Notes: generated from the letters alone by a model not told the origin. Positions 33,301 to 46,894 are shown, counted from the first letter of the stretch. The stretch: DNA of 64,000 bases from Lepeophtheirus salmonis (GCF_016086655.4 NC_052135.2:72203702-72267701), one strand, 5' to 3'. Numbers and translations are program-made.

Positions 33301-35495
33301 AGTTTGAAAACATCTCTGAATCATTGTTCAATATTTGAAAAGAAAAGGAATGATGATAATTATTTTTTAACACTGGGTCTCTTGGCTTGCAAAATATCCT
33401 AACTAATGTCGGAAGGCAACAATTCTTTCACTCAAAATAATAAAAAATTTACACTTCCTCTCTCACGGCCTTCCTATATATATTTTTAAATAATACCTTT
33501 CTGAACTGGAGACAACAAAAACTAGATTTTTTAAATATGTCATAATAATAATTTCTTGTTTAGTCTTAATAAAAGTTCCAAAAGTCTCAATTATATTAAA
33601 GATATTATAACTTGCATTACACTCTAAAATTAAAAAATGAGTATGGTCGTAACAATTCGGATATAATTTTGAATTTTGCAAGCACTGGGGCTTTTTTTCT
33701 TTTCTTTTTGAAGGAAAATTGGAGACATACATTAAAGATTCCATGAAATGGTGAAGATCCCAAATATTTTCAAAGAATTAAATATCCCATAAAAGCCATA
33801 TTGTTTGATAGTATTTCATTTATTAGTAAAATATTTCTGACTTCAATCTAAAAATAAAGACATTTAAACTATGTATATTAATTTACCTGAAATACAATTT
33901 TAATATCCTAAATTATAAAGTATGTTCTCTTTTATTTAGCTATAATTTATTTGAGTAATAAAAACATATAAATTTCATGGAAAGGGTAATAAAAAAATGA
34001 AAAGGAAAAGACACTTTTAAAATACATATTAACATATACTCGGATAATGTGGATAAAAATAAAGTCTTGTGTTTGAAGTATATTTCAAATAAGAGGTTTT
34101 TTGTAATGTACACTTTTGATCCGTCAACACAAAAGCAATTTTCTCAAAATTCATTGTTGATTACATTTTTATATTATTTCTATTCGTTTTGTAGAACAAT
34201 GGTTCAAGTGATTTCCTTCTGGTGTAGAGGAGGTGAATAATACACTCTGCACTGGTAGCCCTGTCCTCATAAATGTCTGTAAAATCATGAAAAAAAGAAG
34301 AAAATTAACTTTTTTAGAGCTGTTTGCCTTAATTGAATATAATCAGTGTTGAACTTTTACAATCACTCTCTTATTGTAAATGTTTTTGATGGAAAATAAA
34401 TGTAAAATAGTCTTGCATGACTATTGAGGTTGATGTGCTTTTACCAACTTTCTAAAATTGGTGTAAAAAAGTTTTCTCTTTCTAAATTATAGAAAATACA
34501 CGTAGGATTATAGATTTATTGAACAAATTGGGATTATTTAGACCCAGTTGTCAAATATTTTCACTGGGCACCCATTAAAAAGTTTCATGTTAAACATAAT
34601 CAGTTTGCACAAGTCAAATTTATTCTGAAACCGTAAAAATTTCCCTTCTTTTTATTGTTTGTATATAGGTCATATTTTCTAACCCCTCCATCCATGTCCA
34701 AACAAGAGCCAACTTAGTATGTCTTACGTCAGAGTTCTTTCACCTCATTAATATATATTTTTTCCACTCTGGTACGGACATATTGTGCACAAACTTAATA
34801 AATTGAATTTCCTTATTCCTTCATAACATAAACTCATTTTTTGTAATACCTAATCGACCTTCACTCCAGAAATATCATTATTCATATACTCAACTATTTT
34901 TTAGAATTTCTCGTGGTGATTAACATAGTTTTAATTATATATGCTGTATATACCATCATCATTAGCATTTAAATGAATCATCAAGTGTTGATACAAAAAT
35001 AAATATATGTATGTATGCTTTAAACAAGAGCAACTTTGATAAATGAAATTAGTTGTATTAATTAATGTTGTATATGTACATATATAGAACAAACAAATTA
35101 TCAATTGATCATAATAGATTATTTAATTTCCCAGGAAATCTTCAATGAGGGGGATTTGGGGAAAATATTTTTTTAAATTTTGGGGTAACAAGATTCCGTG
35201 AGAGAGTATTATATTTGTCATAATATTTGACCATTCGTTAGTGAATTGGGATATTATAGACCCAAAAATCTATAAAAATGTTTTTTCTTCCCTTGAATGT
35301 ACATTTTATCGCCAATATTTCTCAATTTACAATGAAATCTTATTTTCAATGAAATTGACGTGAAATCAAATATTTGTTTATATATTTTTTCAATATGGGA
35401 ATTTAGGAAATAACAGGATCCTATTTTAAATAAAATGCTGGAATAATTGGAAACATATATTTATCTTTCAAAAGAAACAATAAAATTAAGCTGGT
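30350..35495. other. long AT-rich stretch with nothing recognised
   Basis: Over 5 kb without a frame, repeat or motif that I can name. Frames at 31128-31310, 33110-33301, 33463-33744 and 34049-34240 are AT-driven, hydrophobic or lysine-rich and unmatched. Could be intron or intergenic DNA. Confidence 0.45.
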
Positions 35496-35504
35496 CATAC
35501 CAAC

Positions 35505-35800
35505 AAATGGGCTGAAAAGTCCCGAGTTTCTGACAAGGGATGTGGTTATTTTGTTTAACTTAAATCACTTTCAATCAATACCAACCTTCAAAAGACAGCT
35601 ATCAAAATTTAATGGCAATTATTTTTCAGTTTATGAGTTATTATCCCTAGGGTGTTGCTACTATTGGTATGTCCAAAACAAGGATTTAAAAAAATGTGTT
35701 GTAATTTTAAAAGTCTTTTTTGATTGGAAAAATACTTTTTTAGCGAAGCAACGTCTTGATATTTTGAAGGTTGACTCCATTCAATTAAGTGAATAATATT
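35505..35800 (+). pseudogene. mariner 5' remnant, family 3, copy 1
   Basis: AAATGGGCTGAAAAGTCCCG at 35505 is shared, with small changes, with the copy at 61.76 kb and looks like the element's terminal repeat and leader. About 160 bp later the frame reads NKDLKKCVVILKVFFDWKNT and FLAKQRLDILKVDSIQ. This is the first helix-turn-helix domain of a Mos1-like mariner transposase (pattern: FRVLI.HCFL...NT...KQWLD....DS). The frame ends in TAA at 35794-35796. The rest of the transposase is missing. Confidence 0.65.
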
Positions 35801-35967
35801 ATATAGAAAATAAATTTAATAATAATTTGATATATAATTATTAGAATTATCATTATCTTTTTTCTATCAGTATTAACAGTAACGCCTTTTTGATTACTTA
35901 AAGCCTGTGGAAATGTATAACCTTCAATAAAAAACATTAATAGAAAGAAATAAACAAGGTATTATGC

Positions 35968-36321
35968 ATGAATTACTTGCTATATAATTATGTACTATAT
36001 CGTCTTCAAAGTATAAGTTGTAAAAACTTTAACATTAGTGATTATTTATTTAATATATTCATCGTTTTATTTAATGACTTTATAAAATTAAATAAAAGCT
36101 ACATACGGAAACAGTTAAATGCCGTATTTCCCGTAGATTTTAGCCCAAAGAGAAACCCCCAAGTAATTACCCCAGTTTTACTACATAGGGGATCGTATAA
36201 GTCTTGCACCACTTATTTAATTTCAGTTTTGACGGATGTACATCATTTCTATCTTAAATTTGCCACTTTAAAAATATTTTGTTGGTATCTTTCAAACGAA
36301 ATGTTTCAAACAAATCTATAA
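35968..36321 (+). other. unassigned 117-codon ORF
   Basis: One of the longest open frames in the window. The first half is hydrophobic and AT-driven (YLFNIFIVLFNDFIKLNKSY); the middle (PVDFSPKRNPQVITPVLLHR) is less biased. No family recognised, no splice signals or repeats nearby. Given the AT-richness it may be chance. Confidence 0.12.
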
Positions 36322-36324
36322 GAC

Positions 36325-38255
36325 TTCTAGGAAAAAATAGAAACAAAATGTTTAGAGATTACAATGATCAGTGGAAAAATACAAAAAATAACTTTGATTT
36401 CCACCATGTACTTCACCTCATTTAAATATAATTATAGTACAGCATGCAATGTGGTTCAATTCTTGATCACTACATACTATTATCACTGTAGTGAACAAAC
36501 CTAATTAATTCTGTAATTAGAATTAAAACAATCCAAATGACATATGAAATAAAAATAAATAGATAGTTGAGCTACCACAACATGAAAATACTAATATCTT
36601 TAGATGTAAAAGCGATTAATTAATCAAGTGTCTTAATAAAAGTGGGTTTAAAAAAATATATAGATGTATGTATGTAATTATTAATTAAGGAATATAATTA
36701 ATAAAACACTCATCTAAGATGAAAGAAGAGACATTTGAGTGACTTTATTACATTAGATCAACATTAATTAATAGAAAATATATATAGCGTACAAATATGA
36801 GGACTTAGAATGTCATGTATAATGTCTTCATAAATCAAATGTCAAGTAAATTTGGGATTGAGATATATATTATTAATTTTTGTAAAACATTTTATGGATA
36901 TTTTTATAGATTACTTCTTTGTTACATAGATGAGCTTTACTTTAAACTCAAACGTTTATTTTAGTTACGGCTTTTATTTACATAAATAGTATTTTGAGCA
37001 AACATATTGCCGAAAGCAATTCCACTAGAACAAAATTTTTTTTTGATTATGATTAATAGGACATTACTTTTAATAATAATTTAGCCTCTTTTATACATAA
37101 TACGATAATTATTCATTATCAATGGAACATCTCACAAATGTTTTATGTTGATAAAAACCAAGTATGAAATGATATCTTACACATATCATTTAATGGAATT
37201 ATCACAAAATACCGATAATAGCGAGTTTCCAAGGCCTTTTTTCAAATCCACACCATCTTTAACTACGTCTTGAACAATTAGGAAACCTTTCAATTTATTA
37301 TTTCAGTTTTAAAGTGAGAAATTGAACGTTAGCATTAAGTTAATGGTACATCTTTTAATTAAAACAAGTATTTACGATAAAAGAGACCTGAAAAAACATT
37401 TTCAGTGAATTGGTTTCTACAAGACACAGCCCAGCGTACATCAAGAAGATACTCAGGTATATAGAAATCACAGTCTATGCTGTCTCAAACCACTTGAAGT
37501 AGGAGGATGCATATAAAACAAAAGCCCACTAGTGCATGAGTGATAAAAACGCACTCCCCAGATTCCTTGTTGGATTGAAACTATCCGTAAAGGCATTTCC
37601 TGATACTCAATTCCATCATCCAATTGATTTTTGCACCAGTAAACAATTTTTTGAATAATTTTAGCAATCTTCTGGATTGTTTTGGGAAGTGGATCTTGTT
37701 TTAAATAGAGCAACAGTCTGTTTGTTCCCTTTGTGATTTTTCTATTTAAAAAAAAAAGTGTTACAGGGTAAATATGAAAATTAATTGTTTTGTTTGTATG
37801 TATTTTCGAAAAATAAAAAATCTGTCTCAAAACATAACATCTCTGAAATTATTTTATACAATACAAGTCTTGATAATATGGATAATATACATTGCTATAA
37901 ATTAGAACTTTTCAATAAAATTTTAAAACCTCTAATTGCTTCCGTTATTGATTGGGATACAGTTAAAAGTGGTTAAGAGTCACTTGAAGGCCCGTTTAGT
38001 AAGTAGTATCTTGATTAGAATTCAAATTATACCATATTTATATTTATTTGTTTAAATGGTATTGTTTTAATAATAAAAGATAAATAATTAAAAAAATAAC
38101 CTTTCAGGGATGAAATTTAAATTAACACGGTATCTTTTACAACTAAAATAATATTAGGGAGAAAAATAGCTTTACTATCATGATGTTTAATTAGATATAC
38201 TGGTACCAGCTATTAAATAAAGAAAATAAACACAATTCCCACTCTGTATTTAGTA
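36325..38255. other. AT-rich stretch with an unassigned ORF and a weak HTH
   Basis: The minus frame 37468-37830 (120 codons) contains PLPKTIQKIAKIIQKIVYWC and NQLDDGIEYQEMPLRIV, with better composition than most but no family that I know. On the plus strand across 37430-37500, KKILRYIEITVYAVSNHLK resembles a mariner helix-turn-helix, so the region may be a decayed transposon read from either side. Confidence 0.2.
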
Positions 38256-38260
38256 AAGAC

Positions 38261-38469
38261 ATGGACAAAATTTACTCCTATGTTGATCAACACTTTTAAC
38301 TCTCCCACCAATTATCCGTGTTAACTTCTCTCTTTGATATATCCTTAGATATTCCCATCCTAATAATTAAAGAATGATAAACACAGCTTATTATTATAGA
38401 CAATATCTCTTCATGAATTAAACTATAATGAAATAAACTTTGAAACGATCTGGCTCAAATTTTGTCCAT
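38261..38469. repeat. short inverted-repeat unit, MITE-like
   Basis: ATGGACAAAATTT (38261-38273) is matched exactly by its complement AAATTTTGTCCAT (38457-38469), enclosing 209 bp of AT-rich non-coding DNA. The size and structure fit a miniature inverted-repeat element, but no flanking duplication is certain. Confidence 0.35.
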
Positions 38470-38479
38470 CATTTTATTT

Positions 38480-38960
38480 ACATGCATTTTGAGAAGGAGA
38501 AAATCCGAAATGAACATATCTAAGGTTGTGAATCACAGTTCTACAACTCTAAGGCGCTCCAAATTAAGTAATTCAAGGTATTAAGGCTTGTTGAATAAGG
38601 AGTGGAAAGCACTGTTTGTTGATAATTTTATTTATATATCAAGTCTTTTCTTGCATTGTTGGTACAGGCTCTTGATTTGAGGTCCAGTGCATGGTTCATA
38701 ATGCAGTTCGCTGTATTATAAAAATATTTTATTTCATTGTATTCTCACGGATGTTAGTAAGGACAACAGCTTCAACTTCGGCCTTAACTAGACAAATGTT
38801 GTCTTTTATGTATGCTGAACGTGGCTTCCCAGTTTTTGTTCGATTGAAAAATTAATCTGTGGTAGTGTATTTGTTCTTGACTTTGTACACTAGGATTGTG
38901 AAGACACATAAACTTTCAGCAATGTCTCCATCTTGTCTCCAACGTTAATTTATTAATGCT
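38480..38960 (-). pseudogene. mariner transposase N-terminal half, family 2, copy 1
   Basis: On the minus strand, in shifting frames: GDIAESLCVFTILVYKVKN (first helix-turn-helix), TKTGKPRSAYIKDNICLVKA (GRPRSARTKKNI-type linker), VLTNIRENTMK (second helix-turn-helix), then LDLKSRACTNNARKDLIYK. The last corresponds to LGLKxRA...R...., the segment ahead of the catalytic domain, and is very like LGLKLRACRN..NVRKDLKDA in the copy at 59.6 kb. No catalytic domain follows, and no ends were identified. Confidence 0.65.
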
Positions 38961-39889
38961 TTTTAGCCCTTTCATAATTTCATAGTTTATTTGTTTATTA
39001 TACTGGGAAGACACTAATGGTCGCCAAATACAAGCTCTTACGTTCTTGCAACATATTTTTTTAAAGATAAATGAACAATTTTTGTGTTACTTTGTTGCTC
39101 CTTGAAATTATTTGCACGGACTTTTATTACATACTGTACTTATATATCCCTTCATCTAAAGTAAAGTAATTAGGATAACAGTATTGGAAATTAAAACTCT
39201 GTTCTGATCGCGAAAAAAAAAAAAAAAGCTATTTATAAATAAAAAATGTTAAGAATCTATTCCATTGAGCTAAACGAGTCGTCACATTCATATTATTACT
39301 AGTTGCTTACGTCATCACCCATAACTTTCTTTAAAGGAGAATGGTGATAAATAATCTGATGAAGCATAATCGTCTTCCAATGAGGAAGATAGCACAAAAT
39401 GGAAAAGGAATTCAGAGAGCCTTTTTTCCAATTCTTCTTTCATTTTTTCTCAAATTCTTACTAACAAATTAAAACTTCTATTTTTTTTTTCCCTAAATCT
39501 TTTTTTTTTAACTATCAGAGAAGGACTGTGGAACCATTTAAAGTTTTTGCACTTTTTTCCTTAGTTTTTTGTTCGGGCGTTTCGTCTCTTGAAATCAGAT
39601 GGGGTATTTTTAAATTTATTTTATATGTTTGGTATTCTTCCTCAGGCACATTTGCTGTAAATGTACGTCTTGTATGATTTTTTTTCCTGTTTAACAGAAA
39701 GAGGTAATAAATTTGTTTCAGTTTGACCTAATTTCTATTTTTGCAACTCTATTAATAAACTACTTTTTAAAAGCTTAGTAAATATTATCTAGCGATACAT
39801 ATGCAAGAGGTGAGCATTGTTATGCCTGCTGGGAAAACATATTTGAACATAAACAAAAGCAGGTTTTTATTAAGAAGTAAGGAACCATT

Positions 39890-40336
39890 GATAAAAAAAC
39901 CAAAATAAATGGTAGTTGTGTTAAACGTTCCCAATTTGATATCAATGTTCTGAACACCAAAGTCTTCCTCTGGATTTGCACCAACATGATATACCGAAAT
40001 AGGGTATGTCAGCCAGACGGGGCATCCTTTCACTTCAACAAAATAAAGCTCGATTTTTAAATATGAGAATGTGATAAACGTCCTGCCAAGTTCTAAGACT
40101 CCATACTCAAATGGTTTGTAGCCCTTAATACTATTATGTAGAGGGTGATGTTTAACCGGTTTACAAAGAATGTTCCCACACAACCCAACATTCCAAGAGC
40201 TCTTATTAGGAGATCATTCTGGAATTTACTCAGTGAGATGGCCAAGAGTGGGACGTTTTGGGGGGGCGTTGTGAACCTGTGTACTCAAAACAAGACTCAA
40301 CTTCTGAAAAATATGAAAGCTATCATTAACAATTGA
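39890..40336 (+). pseudogene. mariner transposase C-terminal half, decayed
   Basis: Plus-strand fragments in changing frames: VCQPDGASFHFNK around the second catalytic aspartate (usual FQQDGAPAHxxK), KYENVINVLPSSKTPYSN followed by L-stop-PL where WPPYSPDLNPL is expected, then QPNIPRALIRRSFWNLLSEM and TQLLKNMKAIINN, placed like the C-terminal PHPNI..L......W..M and final helix. It ends with TGA at 40334-40336. The minus-strand 132-codon frame over the same bases is more probably a shadow. Similarity is weak at single residues, but the order of motifs is right. Confidence 0.45.
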
Positions 40337-40839
40337 TATTTTTAAAGATTAATTTTTATTATTTCACTTGATTGATCATCTTACAATTAATATTTGAATA
40401 TGCTGGGAGTTAACATATATATTTCTAAAAATTCTAGAAAAGGAGAAATGCTTTGTTTATTTTGACATTAAAAATTCATACAGTCTAACTACAAAAACTA
40501 TTGATATTCGAAATGATGTAGTTACTAAGTCATTTCATTTGTTTAATGTAACCTCCTACCAAAAGACAAAATGCATAAAGTTTAATGTAATAAGTGGTTT
40601 GAGTGGTTTTAATATGAAATAGTTACAACCGTAAGAATGGTAGACCGACCAATACTTCCTTTAAAATCATGTTCAATACTTTCTCTACGTGGTTCCTAAT
40701 AAGATATCTAACATAACTTACAGTTACTTCTTTTATTGCTTATTTAAGCCGTTGCAAAATCCCAAGAACTCCAGAGTACACCATCAAAGCAATTTAAAAT
40801 AAGTATCTAACCGCTCCTAAGAAATAATTTAAGTACAGG

Positions 40840-41060
40840 GTACTTTCGGGTACTCTTGAAGTGGCCAGGAACTTCTACAAAGACGGGCAAGCAGATTGTA
40901 TTTCCAGCACTTTAATAAGTGAAACAACAGTAAGAAATGCAATTTACCTTTGTATTTGTAGTATTTACTGGCCGTTTCAAGACCGAAGTATCGTTGCTGA
41001 GTACAGTTGAATTTAAAAAGATAGCGCTGATAAAAGATAGACGGAAAGAGGAGGGGTTTA
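40840..41060 (+). other. possible transposase HTH remnant
   Basis: EVARNFYKDGQADCISSTLI and SETTVRNAIY are read from about 40855. This looks like the first helix-turn-helix of a mariner-like transposase, in a patch less AT-rich than the flanks. No other motif supports it. The minus strand is open for about 75 codons over the same patch, so strand is uncertain. Confidence 0.25.
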
Positions 41061-41229
41061 GTATATCCGTCCTAGGACTAATTCAGCACTAATATCATTT
41101 GATTTATCAATAATAATTATTTTTAATTACTTGTACCACATAATTTGTTACAGGTCGTAACTCTTGAACTCAATTTGCGTAGGTTAGCACCTTGTCGTTC
41201 ATAGAGAAGGAAATATATATTATGTAAAT

Positions 41230-41345
41230 GGACCTCAAAAAAGATTTCTAGGTCAGACGGAGTAATTTTAATATTATAAAGTTTACTTATACTTAATCAG
41301 TGCAACTCCTTCTCACCCTTTAAAGGAACATTAAAAAAAAAAATT
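41230..41345. repeat. dispersed repeat, copy 1 of 3
   Basis: GTTTACTTATACTTAATCAG followed by GCAACTCC and, after a short gap, GAACATTAAAAA. It recurs at about 54960-55025 and in a more diverged form at 61130-61200. The upstream wording CTCTTGAACTCAATTTGCGT (41163) also recurs at 61032 (CTCTTGAACTTAATTTGCAT). The 54.9-kb copy abuts a Tc1 remnant, so this may be the end of that Tc1 family. Confidence 0.5.
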
Positions 41346-41349
41346 TTAA

Positions 41350-44300
41350 TACGTGAATATTATACTAACATAAGACGAACCCCTAGCATAAAGTTAACAA
41401 GGTTAATTTGATTAATGAGCATTAATTTGACCCTTCAACCCTCTTTAAATCAATTTTATCAATGTCATTGTGACAATAACTTTGTTCTAATTTCATTGCA
41501 TTTTGCAACAAAGAAGGTTTTAAGGACAATAACTAGTTGCTTAAAATTGTTGATAATTTATAAAAGAACACATTTGTAATTATCTCCCAATTTTGTAAAA
41601 AAAAAGATTATAGTTTCCTATTGTGTTACCACGGGACATCCATTAAACTCACCAATATCAATACTTAATGTATTTAGTTTTATAAATACCATGTATATTT
41701 TACTTATATTTGTATAATATTTTACATAATATTTCGTTTAAATATTTATCTTTTGCTAATCTGTTCCTTATACATAAAAAGAAAAATGATTCTTTAAAAT
41801 TAGAATTCATTGAAGATATTGGCTCATGATAAAAAAACATTTTTATATGGTATGTATATCATTAAATATATTCATATTATATTCCGTACAATATCTTTGA
41901 TTGATCGATTACAAGCCAAATTTATGTAATGGAGAAAAAAACAGTTTTAGTTCACCGGAATGAGAAACGCATGAATATTATTGCTTTTAAATACTTCTAA
42001 GTAAATTCCCATCTTTTATCCATATAAAGATTTAACCTCATGCAAAAAAACCTGGTCTAACAGTTACTGTACTTTAGAGTGTTGTATCTAGATAAATAAT
42101 ATAAAAAACTGAAGTAAGGATTTCCTTTCAATATTTGTCTAGCTTTTACTTAAACTATTATAGATCTTCAAAAATTAACCTACTTTAACGATCACTTTAA
42201 CTTTTTTTATATGTACATAGAATGATGAGTAAAAATCAACAAGGAAATACCTTATTAAAACTTATAGACCATTTTTTGTATCATAGTAAAAACATATTTC
42301 CACTTATTTGTTTATAAAAATATTAATTTTAAATTTTTGAGATATTAAATACGTTATTTTGTAAAATGTCAGTGAAATTCTTAGGCAAGGATGTTAGTGT
42401 GCATCTAAATTGATATATAAGAAATTGTACCTTTGAAGCAATGTAAATTGTTTCCTTTTGGTATCGGCTGGTATACAAATATAAAAAATCTTTAAGCTCT
42501 AACCTCAATTTAAACTTGAATAAAAAAAATCACTTACTTGGTTCATTATACGTACTAACTACGTAAAACTATATTCTATTTAATGTCACTTTTATAAAAT
42601 CAGGTAGAATTAAAAGATTTGTCGATCTTGTATTTCTATTAACCATGAATGGGAGTACTTATTTAGTTAGCACAAAATAGTTTTATTATAAATTATTTTT
42701 AATATACATGCCAAATTTGTGCTTAACTAAAGTTCTCAAATCAGGTTCGTTTTCCCTTTTTTTCACGATTGGAACGATCATCATCCCTTTTTTTTAAATA
42801 GTGCATATAACATGCAAACTAACAATTTGTCATACAAAATATAATTTATGTTTTTCTTGAGCAAAAAGATATATTTTAATGGGATTGTCGTATTGGATCT
42901 GAACTTTACCATATGAAACAATATTCTTTTAACCTTTCTTTAGTAAATATCCTTTTTAGAACGCGGTTTTTTGAATGATGTAAAAAAAAAACCCAAAACA
43001 TAAAACTAATTTTATTTATGTTAACAGTTGAACAATTACAATTATTAAGTCATTTAGTATTTATATGGTTCAATCATTGCTTATTCTCAGGGAAGTTGGA
43101 GGCTGGAGCCAAATGTTTTAACAAACTTTTTTTGCAATGAAGTGAGCAAAACTACTAACCATCATTTCAGGAGCTTCGGGTTTTAAGAGAAACTTATGAG
43201 GGGGTCTCATTTGATCAGCTCCTTAATTTTGGGGATAAAACTAATAGAGATGAACCTTTATGACACTATTTTGGGACTGTGGAAGGCAAGGTTGACGTAA
43301 TTATTAGCAAAAGTAAACAAATAATTATTTCTAATTAGAAATTAGTAATAATTCAAAATATTACTAAGGAAGACTTAAATCTTTTATTGATCATCCACAT
43401 GCATAAGTTATACCTTAAAGTCATTATAGGAATGAACTAATTCTTTTGTTAACAAAAAGCTATTTTGCTACTAACATTTTTTTATTTTCCAAAGTTCTTC
43501 AGATGTTTTTATCTATACTTTTAGTTTGGATTTTTGTTATATTTACAATTGTTTTTAGTCTGTAAAGTTTTACATTTCAATGAACCTTTTTTTGTTTGTT
43601 TCTTAGGATTAAAAATCTATTCTTTGTGGCGTGCTAAGATTTTTGCTTTGTTTTAGGATAACATTGAGTTAACACTTTTGAAAAATTGTATATTTAGCTA
43701 ATATATTTGTTAATAATAAAAAGAATAAAAACCCTGCTTGAAATTATTAATTAAAATACTGAATACCCTTGTTTGGTTATATGTAATAATGTAACCGTGT
43801 ATATTTTTTAACACCCCCACTTTTTTGAGATTGAAAAATATAAAGAATGAATTTTCTTTTTCTCAGCTGTAGTTAATATTATTTATCTCGAGAAAAGTTG
43901 ACTTATTTGCTAATTACATTCAATCATATTCAAAACCTGATTTAATATTCATGTCTGTGAAGAGAAACCATAGGTATTTATTCTAGAGTTTTAACTATAA
44001 GTCCTTATTGGGCTCCGAGTAGACATTAGAGTAATTCTTGAGAATATCCTTGTTTATTTCCTTGTTCCCCTCCTCCCGTGTCACAGTTGATTGTAGCTGA
44101 TCTAATACACCGTCATAACAGCTAAGATGCTCTCCTCTAAAACATTTATCAAATTGACATGGTTGCCATGTTTATTTTTGTTTTCTTTTTTATAGTATAT
44201 ACAAAATACACACGAAATTATTATATCTGATAAAAAGTTTATCACAATAATCGTAAAACTATATGCAAAATGTCGGAATTAAATTATGACCCATCCGTTA

Positions 44301-46090
44301 TGAAGACGTTATTACTATTATACAATATACTAGCTATAAAACTAAAATTTTGAAACTACAGTTGTATGTCTTATTCCTCACATAAAGAATAGAAAAATAC
44401 CTGAAATGCATTTCTATTTCTTAATGTACAAATTAAAGAATATTCTGTATAAAGAAAACACAAAAACTAAGGTTTATAACTTTTAGAGTAGGTACTTATT
44501 ATATGAAGAAGAGAATATAACTAATAAATCGAGTAATAATTGTCAAAAAAGGAATGTAGTTTTTTATTTTGTCCATCTATTAATTTTGTATAATCAGCAT
44601 ATTTATAAATTAATTAAATATTTTTAATTCCATAAGACATTTATTCAAAGACAGTTTTAATTGATTTAATTGACAAAAATCATTGCAAATATGACGAACT
44701 GTTATTTCATGTTTTAAGTATTAATTTTTTTACACATACATTTTTTTTATGTCTTTGAACACAAACATGCTTGATGTATCCAATTGAAATTGATTTACGA
44801 ACAATCTTATTATTCAGTTTTATTTTTTCAAGTCAGGTACTTCTGATAGGGTACTATAGATTTTTTTTTTCGAACATTCAGCTCTCAAATTATTTTCATT
44901 TTTGTGTAATTATATTCTCGTATGTAATTACAAATATAAATCTCAGTTAGTCATTTGATCCTAACTCTAAACATGGTGCGATAACATCAATACAATCTGG
45001 AACAAAAATCATAAAAGAAAAAAAAATCATTTTTTTTACGTCATATACATTTAAAATTTTGTTGACATAGACTTTACTTTTATGTTTGTGGCGTGAGGTA
45101 AGAGAAACAAAAAGTATAGGAATAAATTAAAATCATCATACGAGTTCAGGGACGTAAGTTACCCTAATATGTCCTTAAATATAATTTATCAATTTATGGT
45201 TTTTATGGTAACAATCCATTTTGGCTACTCTAAATGCAATTTGTAGTTCCTCCAAAGAGTGAATTTTTTTTTAAAGATACTTATTTTTTTGTATGATATA
45301 GTTTTATAAATAAAACAGGTTAATTTCTCGTTATTTTATTGTGACAATCGATATCACATTTCATTGCAATTTATAAAACATTTAAATATTTATGATAATT
45401 TCGTCAAAGTTTTGAAATGTCATCCATACTCAATTTTGATAAAATCACTGGAGCTTTTTTTTTAAATTGACGGTCCACATACTAAATAGGTACTTTGAGT
45501 TACACAAAAATACTATAATTTAACATTTTTATTAAGTAATTTTGTTATGCAAATGAGGGAAAATATAGCAATTGTATTAAAACAAAGAACAAAGTTTCCT
45601 TTAATCTAAATATTTATAGTTTGATAATAAAATTTTTATCCATGTAGAGTATTTTGTGACTAAAATATAACTTTTGTCCTCTTATTGTAGAGGATATTTT
45701 GGACTGGTGTATCATCCTTTTTTTATTGTTGATATTTTTTATCAGTCAAGCTATTGATCCATTTTTCATGAGGACCAATAATTTCTTATTAAACATTTAG
45801 ATCATTTGAATTACTTATGGACATAACTTAATCTGCATCGTTGTTTAGATGCATTTGTTCTAGCTGATGTTGGTTCTTGCTTTACTTAACTAAAATTATA
45901 TACATGTGAGAGTTATAAAGTAGGGATTTATCAATTAAATCCCAGTTTAGTAATGTTACCACAATAGCCTTTTAATAATATAAATAGCTATTTCTTTTGA
46001 AGACATAATTGATTTTACATGGTAATGACTAAATCATATTTTAGATTTTTTACCGACAGAAATAAATTGCTTCTATGAAACATAATCAGA
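41350..46090. other. long AT-rich stretch with nothing firm
   Basis: No assigned element. One patch at 43172-43290 follows an acceptor-like CATTTCAG and reads ELRVLRETYEGVSFDQLLNF and, after one TGA, HYFGTVEGKVDVIIS. I cannot place this peptide. The rest is AT-rich. Confidence 0.35.
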
Positions 46091-46129
46091 TTACTTAATT
46101 TACTGTCTATATTCATTGTAGAGGTCCTG

Positions 46130-46662
46130 TTAAGATGTAAAAATGGAACAGGGTTGTAAAAACGGTTGGGAAGAAATTTCTTCATAGTATGGAGAATGTG
46201 GTCATGATTTACTGTATCAAATACCTTAAGAAAAACAACAGCCGTAATGGGGTCATATTATTTTTACTACCATCTACAAAATGGACTGCCCTTTCGATAT
46301 TTCAAAAGATATCTAACACCTTTCTTCCTTTAAAGAAGCCTTTCTGATCTGTACTAATCATCTTATTCAATATTGCCTGATTCTGATTGGACAGGTCCTG
46401 TTAAAATTATAAAATTACTTATTAAAACTGAAAAATTTCTCATTAAGCACTATTATTAGCCTCTTAGTGATCAATATTATTTTTCAGTCTTTTTTTTTTT
46501 TGGAATTAGTACAACTCTTCCCTTTGTGATTGCCCCAGGAAGCTTTCCGTATCTTTCCATAGATTTACCAACACATAGTAAATATGAAACAATATCATCA
46601 TTAGAGAGAAAATAAACTTTTCCTCCTATTCCATCAGGACCAGGAGCCTTGTTGCCTTTAAA
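46130..46662 (-). pseudogene. LINE reverse transcriptase domain, broken
   Basis: Contains RT blocks 1 to 4 in at least three frames. The stretch from 46662 to 46498 is continuous: APGPDGI at its start and RVVLIPK at its end. The T-rich stretch at 46490-46500 marks a frame change. Next come TKRLIIVLNEKF-like residues, QKGFFKGRK, then FDTVNHDHILHTMKKFL. In the intact family this enzyme copies the element's RNA at a nicked target site. Confidence 0.85.
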
Positions 46663-46894
46663 GTTACTTATAATTACAGTTTAATATTATTTCAGACGAA
46701 AAACCAGGAGCCGTAGACTTATTACAATATTTAGGAAAACGAATTCTTTGCCCCCATAATGGTCGTAACATCTTTTTGAAAACATTTTATATATCGTCGG
46801 CTTTAGTTAAAACCTTAACATTATAAAATTTTCTTTTTAACTTCACAGGGTTTCTGTATTCGTTTAATTGCATTCTTTCAATTCTTCGACTGGG

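Noticed and set aside
39785..40183. 132-codon minus ORF as a gene
   Set aside because: Unmatched, and the opposite strand gives ordered though weak mariner motifs. Kept only as a note in the plus-strand entry.
45927..45947. Hairpin GGGATTT...AAATCCC as a regulatory site
   Set aside because: A 7-bp stem is expected by chance in this composition; nothing nearby to regulate.
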